In this document: piece after piece, positions 48,618-60,000 of the stretch | Position numbering within the stretch: position 1 is the stretch's first letter | How the letters are laid out: every line of letters starts with the position of its first letter | Assembly: GCF_026914265.1 (NCBI RefSeq) | Contig: NC_069122.1 | Span: forward strand, 33,283,473 to 33,347,472 | DNA: 64,000 nt | Direction: 5' to 3' | Source: Mya arenaria | Taxonomy: Eukaryota; Mollusca; Bivalvia; Myida; Myidae | The notes under the pieces: generated by a model | What the model saw: only the letters and a program-made list of their open reading frames with translations | Database searches by the model: none | Told to the model about the DNA's origin: nothing | Position numbers and translations under genes: made by a program

Positions 48618-48713
48618 ATGAGCTCCGAAGATAGACGTGACGAAACAAGTTTAGACGAAGAGGGGTTTAAAAAGGGCACAAGTCCTTATACAGAACCCAA
48701 AATCATCCTACAG
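48618..48713 (+). CDS. Possible first coding exon with tandem donors
   Basis: Thirty-two codons starting MSSEDRRDETSLDEEG, acidic and polar, ending CTACAG|GTATCC. A second donor, CTACAG|GTATTA, follows 11 bp on because the 11-bp word is duplicated. It could belong to the dynein-like gene at 50.3 kb, but phase 0 splicing to 50328 meets a TGA at once, so an unseen exon would be needed. Confidence 0.3.
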
Positions 48714-49768
48714 GTATCCTACAGGTATTAGTCCAAATAATTGTACGTTGACGGATTGTTTTTAGATTTTTGATATGGCAAATCCTTCACATACAAATTG
48801 TTTAGTATCAAAAGTGGGTAGTTGTTCTGATCAGGATTCCGGGTTAAAGAATATCGCGTCTATAAAATATCATAAAAACAAGAAATATTACCAGATAATG
48901 TTATTTTATATTAGTTCCGTACTATAATTTCCAACTTATAATTATGAGTTTGACGGCTTTTCTTCATTTCATTCTGTCAAAACATAACGATATATACATG
49001 AAGGGCACCTGCAAGGCTTTAGGGCACAGTTTTAAATCGCTCAGAACATTTCGGCCATGGCCGAGTTGTTACGATTGTATAACGAGGTCTATCTCGAAGC
49101 TTTGTCGTCGGAGGCCGAGTTATTACGATTGTATCAAGTTGTTCCCCTTCGCATAATTGTTGTCTGTGTCAGTCAATTTTCATTTTATTGGAAAGGTAAA
49201 CAACTTGTTTTAATGCATTAAATGCTTGTTTAGTGCAAAATACATTTCACTTACATGGTAAATTATTAATATAACTCTTTATGATCAATTTCAACAATAA
49301 AATACTTCACTTAAAACAATTTCAATATTTTTAAAGCACCCCCGTTTTTTGCACATTCCCATTTAGACGATAGGGATTGGAAGAATCCCGTATAACACGT
49401 CTATTATTTTAGACTAGCTGCATGATATGCTGATTTAAGACCGAATGAACAAATAAGGGCACAATAGACCAAAAGTCTCAGTGACAGTCAGTGAGCAAAC
49501 TCTGTTCCTAGGGCATGCACCGGCACACACAGGCTTGACATGTAATCTACATTACAGCAATGTAAAATACATTATCTAACATGAGATTGGCAGACATTTC
49601 ATATATTCATTTGACAAACAATAAAACTTTTAGAAAGATAACTGTAATGATTTTTGTTTTAGAAGTCATTGTTATTTTTCTGAAAGAAACACAGTATTAA
49701 TTATTGTTTGTCATTGTTTTTCGGCTCCTTATTCATTTACACATGGGTAAATGTGGTTTGGGTACCCA
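48714..49768. other. Intergenic DNA
   Basis: Contains a small direct repeat, GGCCGAGTTGTTACGATTGTA near 49058 and GGCCGAGTTATTACGATTGTA near 49112. No exon or RNA gene supported. Confidence 0.4.
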
Positions 49769-49946
49769 CAGCGTTCTCAATAAGTTTCGGTTTAACCGTC
49801 TCAATTAGTAAACTAACCGAACGGCTTCTAATTATTCAACTATTATAAATATATATAAATTAATATATTTTTTCAGATTTGAACCGACCCAAATGTCATT
49901 TGAACTGTCCATTTTGGCCGGCAGCCGGTTCTTATTGAGAACACTG
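49769..49946. mobile_element. MITE with CAGYGTTCTCAATAAG ends
   Basis: A 178-bp element: CAGCGTTCTCAATAAG on the left and CTTATTGAGAACACTG on the right, one mismatch. Homology continues as a weaker inverted pair, TTTCGG / CCGGTT. Non-coding; CAG-type ends as in hAT. The flanks share ACCCA offset by one base, so the target duplication is not clean. Confidence 0.8.
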
Positions 49947-50337
49947 CACCCAGGTCCCAAATTCCAACCTATACTGTTACAAATAATTTGCTCTAGCTGT
50001 TATCAAAACAAATGCAAGCTGCCTTATGCTTACAATTTTTGTTTAAGACACTAAAGCTTTTTACTTCTGACACAAGAAGAGCTAACTGCGAACCAAAAAT
50101 TAAATTTGAAATACAGTACTGTTAAGACCAAACTTGACATTAAGTGCACTTCTTGTTCACTATCAGTTCACCATCAGTGCACTTCATAGTGCACTAGGGT
50201 AAGGCAAGGGTAAGACCAGGGAAAGACTAAAGCAGTACTGTATTGATAAAACTCAAATAAACGGTATTTAGATTAATGGTGTTTAAATGCCATTAATTTT
50301 TTTGTGATGTGCCACTTTTCATTACAGAGACCGTGAA

Positions 50338-50343
50338 ATGTAA
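50338..50343 (+). promoter_or_regulatory. Start-stop upstream ORF (ATGTAA)
   Basis: Within the 5' untranslated part of the first mapped exon (50328-50566), an ATG is directly followed by TAA, 62 bp before the main ATG. Minimal start-stop elements can hold back ribosomes and lower translation of the main frame; here that is inference. Confidence 0.5.
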
Positions 50344-50405
50344 CAATCACACCCCAACAACAGACTTTATTACTGCTGTGAAGGTGTGGACTGATATTAC
50401 CAAGC

Positions 50406-53400
50406 ATGTCACAGCAGGCTGGCATAGCAATGGAGATGCAGACCTCACCCAAACTGCCGGCCCTGCGTGAGGGTCAGAGCAGCCTTGTGTGTTCCCCAGA
50501 TAAGGTTTCATCTCCACCTACCCCGCGGGAACAGGCCTCTGAGTGGGCCAAGCCTGTCAGACAGAGGTAATACGTGAAACAAGAAAATGAGCTGGTTTTG
50601 TTTGATTTAGCTTCATTGATTATAAATATAGTACTTATGATGACAAAATGTGTCAAGAAAAAGGAATAGGTCTTTTTCGAACTTTACAACATAATTTTAA
50701 GAACAGTTAAATCCTTTTGTTTTTGAAAATTTATATATATATTCACAATAATTGTGATAAGAAGATAAATCATGAAATGGAAAGAATATTTTTTCTTTAT
50801 TTCAACCTCATATATAAAATTATCCGTGTATCTCCTTCAAAAGAAAATAACCAAATTCAGGGGTTTATTTTGGTATTTTGGGACTGGCATTGGGAATTTT
50901 CGCATTGTTTTCATACACTTGGGAATATTGATTAATACTCAAAATAAGTTGAAAAAACTCTTTTTAACCATTTATTTGTGGGCTTTTATAACTTAAACAA
51001 CAATAGAATAGTTTTTCAAACAGAACTTGTCCATTGATAATATGTATATTTTTTACCCTTCTTTACTGTAGTCGGTACCCGGCTACTTCCTTAAGGGCCC
51101 GACCCTGTTTCTTCTCCAATGCTTCTGAAATTCCCCATTTTCAAAATAAAAGAATATTTTTGTTTTATATATAATGAGAATCTCACGATTTATTAAATGA
51201 TGTAATATATATTAACTGATGTATTGATATTTTACTCCCCGCTATGGTTTCTTCCCAATAATTGATCAAAAGGCTAAGGCATTGGGAACATAGCTGTTTA
51301 TTGGCTATAAAAATAACTGAACCTCCCCAAACACCCTTGAATTTAATACATCTCTCCCTCAACAGAATTGAGGGTATCCTAGCAGAGCAGGGGGACATAC
51401 CGGATGAGCTGAAGTGTGCCGTGTACCAAGAGCTGTTCCCGGTGTTTATTGTGTGTCTACAGCAGGACACAAGACATGGTTGGAGATACCTAACAGAAGT
51501 CCTGGACCTGCTCAAACCCGTACGAACCTACATTGAACTGGATGATGTCAAGTCTGAGGTAAAGCTATACGCCTTACTATTTTTTGTATGTACATATATT
51601 GATAAGGGAAGTTTCAATATTCTTGAGTTAGGGAACAGCTGGTTGGTTAACCTGGTTTCATATTCCGTTAGGTCGTGTTTGATCAAACATACTCTGAGAT
51701 AACATACAGTGTGGATATGACAAAAGGATTGCGCAAGTTGTACGTTTTAAATGCAACTCTTATCACATTTATGATGCATGTACAAGGGGTTTATAATTTT
51801 GATGGAATATTTTGGGAACACCCTTTAATTCCACTATTGCCTTTGTTTTACTGTAATCATTACAATTGAGTATGACTGTTATAACTTCATCAGCATTACA
51901 CACATTTATTTTTGACAAACATCACATCACAACTGAATATATTTAGAACAATGCCATTAACCATCATAAACATCGTAAGATCAACTTAAAGGAAATTTCA
52001 CATTACTACATCAAGACATCAGATATCCTAAAATGCTATTCACACATAACACTGAAACAAAATGTTGTACCACGATTTTCCATCCCCCAGCTGTACCACT
52101 ACCTGGAGAGACTCCTGTACCACGCCCAGCTCCACCGGGAGAAACTGTTTGACCTTCACATTGTAGACTCCTTGGAGAAAGTATTCCCGAATGTAAGTAG
52201 AATTCTTCTAAAGTTTGCACCCAGTACATGTAAGTGGGTGTCATATGTCAGATTGAAAGATTTACGGTATGGTACGATATGTGCAGATTGATAAAATGGC
52301 CTTCATTGCTTTAGACTCTGTGAAAATCTTGATTGTCCAGTGAAATAATGATAAGTAAAGCAGTGGTGTTAAAAATTGTGTATTTGAGGCAAAATTTCAA
52401 AAACGGCATACATATGCTTTGGGCATTTGGTTGGGATCAATCCCACGAACCCTCAGTCTGCAGGTGCAAAGCATTTTAAAATGAAGCTTTTAAAATTTTA
52501 GTTTACTACAACATTCAAACAATAGCAGTTGTCTTTGTGTAAAAATAATTCAAATTATTTTCTAAGAAATGGTTCTTAGTTACAAGACACCATTTCTAAG
52601 GCATTAGGATACACTTGCTTGCCATTGTTGTCCACAAGATTTTTTCTTGCAGGAAACAAGAGAAACTGTAGCGGCTGATAGAATTCAAAACACTAAGTCA
52701 CAAGTATTCCTGGTGAACCTAATGATCTTGAATGCCATTTTAATACAAAATTTCAAACTTCTTCCATTTTAACACTTATCAGTTCCCATTATGAAATCAG
52801 TGATTGATTTAAATGGCCTCTCTAATTAGTTCTGATGATTGGTTACAGTATTTGTACTCTTTTGTGTAGCTGTTTCATCATCCCATTCTTCAGTCTTTAT
52901 TTGCAGTAAGTCATAAAGATTTTACTTTCTTTTCAAAGGAGGTGTCCCAAATCAAGACGGCAAGTCAGCGTAAAGTACGGAACTACTGTGTGGCTATCCC
53001 CAATGTCCGAGTGTCAATGGAATCATCCAGTCCGCGGGTGAAGAAGATGGTACCCGGCCCACCAAACCTGCTCTCCCTCCCGGATGGTTCCAACCCATAC
53101 TCCATGTACATCAATGTATGTGGCTTTAGTTTATAATAAATTGGGCTGATTGTTCTGAGAATTAATCTTAAAGATAACAGTGGTGTTTACTGTATTGTTG
53201 TTACTTTTCAAATCTTTAATACTCTGACAGTTTCATGGACACACATGTGATCTGCAGAACTTTACATACATATTGAGACCACTAATTCAGCTATGCTTGT
53301 TTAACTTAGCTATATATTGCTACATCTGTGCAGCATCAAATATTTCACGTTTATAAGTTAACAGCTATGCCATTAACGTTGTTAAATTTAACAAATCTAT

Positions 53401-56400
53401 GAACAATCGGCTCATTGTTATTATTGTATGAGGAATGAAATGAAATACAGGATCCTACATGTGATACCATTAAATACAAAATATTAAGAAACAGTTTTTC
53501 CATTATGAGTTTCATAAACTTTGGTATTAAATGACAATGAATGTAAAATTATTTTTATCTACTGACATATTTGTTGCCATAGATGAATATTTTACTCATT
53601 TTTGATAAAAAGTTTTATTCTAATATAGTAATGCAAAATGATGTTAGTTATATTACTCTAGTGTAATATGAAACTCGCTTAAAATTATACACTTCAATAT
53701 AAAATAAAAGTAATTGTTGAAGGCTAAATGAATGAAAATTACTGACAAGTAACACTATGGATACAAAATTGAAGTTATGAAATATGGAAGCCAAAATGCA
53801 AATTGGAGGTGTTTGCACATGCATGAAAATATTTGATTATTTGATTATTAATAAATCATTGATCAATATAAATCTTCAATAATCACTGATAAAAAATTGG
53901 TCCGATTCCCAGCAATATCATAATAGAAAGCAAGTCAAGTACACTTTATTAAATCTTTCAGGCCACTTTCCTTCTAGTACACCAGAGTGATATTGCTATG
54001 CCTATGTTATCATTATCAAACCTCTGGCCCCAATTTTTCGAAACTTCTTAAGTCCCTTAAAACAGGATTATGCTAAGCTCACTATGTTTGTTGTTCTTTA
54101 ATGTACGTTATATTATCTTCTTTAAGAGTTTCTCGAAATTTTATAGGAATAATCTGTATCATAATCACAATAAACCATTTTTATTTTTCAAAATTTAGTG
54201 AAAATATGTGTTTCGGCTAATCGAAATAAGCGACTTAATACTATTAAGCTTAAGAAGTTTCGAGAAATTGGAGCCGGATCAATTAGAATGGCCACTTTAT
54301 GTGGCAACATGAGCACTGCATCTACACAGAACAGTTTACTTGTAAATAGTACATAACAATTGAATTTGCATGATATGGCATATATAGTACACAACAATTG
54401 AATTTACATGATATGGCATATATAGTACACAACAATTGAATTTACATGATATGGCATATATAGTACACAACAATTGAATTTACATGATATGGCATATATA
54501 GTACACAACAATTGAATTTACATGATATGGCATATATAGTACACAACAATTGAATTTACATGATATGGCAATGTTAATAAACTATAAATAACAAATTATA
54601 TACACAACAATACAGCTGAAGGGAAAAAACGAAAGCAAAATGAAATATTCTGTGTGAATAACCATTGCCTATTTAAATTTGTATATATTGTCAAGTTTGT
54701 TGTGTGCATAAGTTTACAAAAAACAAACTTGTTCAATGCAGTTTAATATTGAGCCCATTGTACAATTGTGCTTACAGACGGAGGAGCAGATACGCATGGT
54801 GAAGCCACTCACCTTTGGTGACCTCCGCAAGTCCTTGGCAACCGTTGCTGTTGACATGGCAACCAGTGAGTATTGTTTAGCAGTCAAAGACAAACACTTT
54901 CTCAATGTTCTAAATCAACTCTTAAAGCTGCACTGTCACAAATTTACCAATTTGACAACTTTTTTTATTTTTTGTCTCACAATCAGCTCAACTTGGCATC
55001 AATGCTTTCATTAAGTCATATAAGATAGCTCACAATATTAATAATTACAGATCTTAATTGTTTGGAAACTGCTGAAAATTTCATTTTTCTTATAGCATTA
55101 GTAATGCTTTTAGCCATAAAACACTATTTTTCCAATGTAAATATTAAAATCTTTGATCTTTATCAGCAGTCTTATACAACTGTTTTTTTTCAGACATTTA
55201 CTCAAAACTTTGCTTATTCCAAGACCAAAAAATAATTAAAACATACTAGTAATCAATTTTACATGCCGAAAACTTCCATATGTGCTCTTAGTCTGTTTGA
55301 ATATTGCTGGGCGTTTGCGATGCTGAAATTTAATGGGTGAATAAACACAATTCTTGTTTTTTCAGGGGAGTCAATTTGGAGCCACACCCTGGGTCCTGTG
55401 GCTCAGGCCTTACAGACAGACATCCCAGAACATGCACAGGTAAATCTTGACTTTATCTTAAGTAAATATGGAATATAGATTATACACATGGTGAGTTGTT
55501 CGGAAATAAAACATTGTCTGAAAATGTGCTTTTTAGCTTGTCATGTTTTTTTGAGGAATAAAAGATGTTTTCAAGATATTTAAATGAAACTAGGCACACA
55601 TGTTGTCAGATATAATATTCACATCTATAGCAAGGTGCATAACTCTGGCTTTGATAATTATTTAGCCATGTGTCACTTATGCCTCTTTTTCTACTGACAA
55701 TACAAGAATAGACTAGTGTTGGTGTTGACTCTGCTACTTCTTATTCATGCATTCTACCTATTGTAAATGTTTGTTGCATTATAAGAATTGCTGATTATTG
55801 TTTGCATAATTTTCGTGTATGTGTAAATGATTGATGATTCTTTTATAATCCTTTGTTAACTTTGAATTATTATGAAGAATTGCTTTGTTATGATGTAGTC
55901 CAATGTTCTGTGCTGTATATTTTACAGAAGCAGGCGAGGTTAACAGAGAAGGATCAGGGAGGGTACAAACTGACTCCGCGCACTTCCATCTCGCACTACA
56001 CGGCTGCGGAGAGAAAGTTCAAGAAATCACCTAGAGTTGAGGTACGCATTGTTCATCAGCTATCACTTTTATTCTTCTTATTCTAATTATCATAGTCATA
56101 TAAGCACACAGAAAATGGAATTTGGCCTTTCAGGTTTTATTTTTTAAAATCAGGATTTTTGTTGTTGTTAATTTTAAAAGAAGGATGCATCATCAGATTA
56201 ACATTACTGGAACTTAAAGTTTAAACCCCAAATTAAGTTAATACAGACATTTTTCTTTAGAAAGCAAATGAGATATTCAGATGTTCAGTAGCAGGTTTCA
56301 TTGACTCCATAAATTATATAATAGACCAGTTCATGAAAAGTGCCTGGTGACGCGGAGATCCCAATCACGCAGATGCTTATCGCACTAAATCACGCGAGAC

Positions 56401-57027
56401 TGCCATATGTCCCTCTGTGGGGGTTAATAAACAAGTAAAGTAAAATAAACAAATACACTGATAGTAAAATATTATCAGCATGTTTCCAAAATGAGCCAAA
56501 ATAGTTTCAACCACAGGTCATAGACTGGTTGGGACACAGTCACTTCTTCAAACATCGCAAATGTTTTTGACCAAATAAAATAATTGTTTAAGGTATAGCC
56601 CAGGGATTGATCATAATACAAATCATTCTTAAATAGGATGAGGAGGTGCCCAACATGACGGGTCGGGACGCGGTTGCCTACTTCGTAAAGTGTCATCACC
56701 TCGGCAATGTTCGATCGCTGTTCTTCAACTTTGCTCCGTCCCGATACTTCAAGCCGTATGATCTCGTCTGTGTACACAAAAATGATGTAAGTGAATATGT
56801 ATCTTTATGTATATGAATGAAAAACTGAAATTTGCTTTTTTAAGAGTAACACATTCTCGTAATAAATATTTAGTTATAAAAACATTAATCTATGAGAGAA
56901 GTAATTTTACTAAGGTTTTACTATTCTCTTCTACCATTTAATGATTTAATCAATTAACCAACTGCTTACTTAAAATAGAGGTTTGGATTTAAGCTGTTTT
57001 TCTCATATACATCACCAGAGATCTTTT

Positions 57028-57073
<46 letters not shown>

Positions 57074-60000
57074 ATATATGACATAGCAGGAACAGAATAA
57101 TACTCTATGGAACTAAAATTTCAAAGTAAGACATACCGGTATATTCAAACTGCCGTATGTTTTCTTTAGGTTCAACGAGAGCATTTTGTGTTCTCAACAT
57201 TTGGCGTTCTCCACGTTCTCCCCGATGCCCCAGCAGAAAGTCTGACGTTGGCGGAGTGGCAGAGAGATGCCGTATTGTGGAAGGCTGTGTCACACATACC
57301 ATTCTTTAGGAACTACCTCATAAGGAAAATGTTTGACAGGTAAACACAGTATGTTTACTTGATAATGAATGTAAAAATCAGATCAAATTAGTCTGCTGAA
57401 ATGTCAAATCTGTATGAGTGCAATCAGGCAAAAACCATTCAAAAGGCTTTGATGGGCTTTATAAGTCTATTACATGTTTAAACAATTTTGTATTAAATGG
57501 CAATAAATTTAAGATTCCTCTTATACATGATAATCAGGTTGTTCATTTTTATTCATTATTTATTAGTTTTCTGATAGATTAGTAGAGCCAAATGATATCA
57601 ATGTCAAGTTTGTGCAATACTAGTGTAATACAAGGAAATACAAAATGGTTGTATTACAATGGAAGTTAGCATCATCCTGTGATAATAATTTGTGTTCTAG
57701 GTGGCGAGCCAACAAACTATACCTGGATTATCTGCGTCACAAGCAGAAGATATCAACAAGCCTGCTCCAGAACGTTCCGGTGTTTGGCGCCGCCCTCCTT
57801 CAGGTGTTACGACTGCTGAAAGAGCTCATCACTGTAACATTCCTGCCATTTGATACAGAGTATGTATGGTTTTAATCTGGAATTTTAACCTCACACCAAA
57901 ATTCTGTCGGAGTCGACAGGCGTGGACCAATTGAGATTTTAAAATTTTAGAAGCCCTATTCTATTCATCGTATGAATTTAATCTCAATTACCAATTTTAC
58001 TTGCAAAACTTCTACAATGCACAAACTGTGTACATAGCTCAAACTTTTATTGAATATTTAAACAATTGTGATATATTTCTTTTATTTCAGTAAAATGTAC
58101 CAGCTGTCAGACTTTGAAAACAATGTTAACTACAAGAACATCCAGGCAGAGAAAATCTTAGAAAAGTTCTTTACGTGAGTTTTGTTGATGGACATTCATT
58201 TGTGTATCATATTATGGATTTGTATGATTCAAGGTATCCTAATGGGGATTGTAGAAAAATGATCACATGAAAGGCTTTCACTGCTCAACTTCTTCACTAA
58301 ATCTAAGGAACATTTACACAGCATTTAAATCCTTATTTAATGCTTTAACATCTTAAAAACTGACATTGAGTTTTCCCTCTTTCATTGATTTTCATCTTTT
58401 ATCAGTTTGAAAGTCACTTAACCTAGGCTGAATTGTGTGAAAGCATTTCCATATAAAATACACTTCTTTTTTATACTTCATACAAAATAGTCTTTACTTC
58501 ATTGTTGAAACCTGATATCTTTTAAAGTGATGCCCAGCCCTGTTTCCTACATAGAAACCAGTACTGGCCCCAATTTCTTGAACAATCATAAGTCCCTTAT
58601 AACAGGATCAAGTTATGAAACTTTTAAAAGGGCAATGAACTTTTTATGATTATCATGATAAACTATTTTTTATTGTCTAAAATCAAGCTGAACAAGATGT
58701 ATTTAACCCTTAGGCTGCTGATGGCAATTTTAAAGGCTTTGCAAACAGCTTGGAACCAGACCAGACACCGAGTAACTAGGCGCCTGGTCAGGTTTCAAGC
58801 TGTTTGCCACTCAGTCAATATATGCCCAAAGTTTTAAGGAAATTGAAAGAAATGTAGAATAAACCAGACGACATTTTTGAGCAGACGACAATTTACCCAG
58901 CATGCAAAGTGTTAAACTCTGTTCAGGTACTGTAAGATGGTTGTGGACAAGACTGCAGAGGAATCGTTCAACAAGCTGAGATACTGTGAGGAACAGGTCA
59001 AGAAGAAGACATACTTGTAAGTGAAATGAAAATATCTGGTTTTATATCATTAAAAGATCACCATCATGAAATATCATCATTATATATTTATGATATACTG
59101 GGTATATATATTTCGATCACTTTTAAAGTGACATCACTAATGTATATACCATTGGAAATGAGTGCACTAAACATAACGATGTTTTATGTATTTGTCACTG
59201 AAAATCATCAAATCACTCATGCTATGAATATCACATGCATGACATTTATTACAAAATTTATTAAACTTGTTTCCTAAAATTTAAGAAAAATTAATAATAA
59301 ATTCCTTTTTGAGTGACCCCTGATGTATTTTATGAAATATTTTGCTAAAGTTAGCACAAATAAAAAATACTACTAAAATGCAATGTGTTTTTTTGAAGCT
59401 CGAAGGACTCCCTGCACATGCAGAAATTCAAGAAGGAACAACGAGAGGAGAACTTGAGACTTGCCAGGAGTGAGACTGGGTGGGTGAATCTCTGTTAGCG
59501 TGTGAATAAGATATAAAATCATACAAACATGTTCTGTTTTTCTAAAGTTTTATCAATAAACGTTTCGGCAATATAACCTTCATAATTAGGAAAACATCAT
59601 TCATTAATTTTTAATAATGGCAGGTACTTTAGCAGCATGACAAATGAAGCTGATATTGAAAAAGGAACTCTTTGACATTGACTGATTTCAATTCTTAGGG
59701 ACTCTTTAATGTTAACTGATCTTAATTCTTAGGAACTCTTTGACGTGTCCTCAATTCAATTCTTAGGAACTCTTTGAACTTTATTAGGATTTCAAATTAT
59801 TAAAATTTTTAAAGCAAAGATGCACTAGGTTTTGATGAAATGTAAAAAAACAATGTTTTTTTAAAATCATTTCAATAAATTTTGAAATGTTCAAAATATG
59901 CATAAAATCATAAAAATCATGTGTTTCAGGTACGTTTAAAACAAATCTGACCTTTATGCAATTTATGTAGCAAGTCACTTGGCAAGCCTTTTTACGGGCT

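Noticed and set aside
58646..58837. Plus-strand frame between dynein-like exons 11 and 12
   Set aside because: It lies across two MITEs and lacks splice sites in phase with the neighbouring exons.
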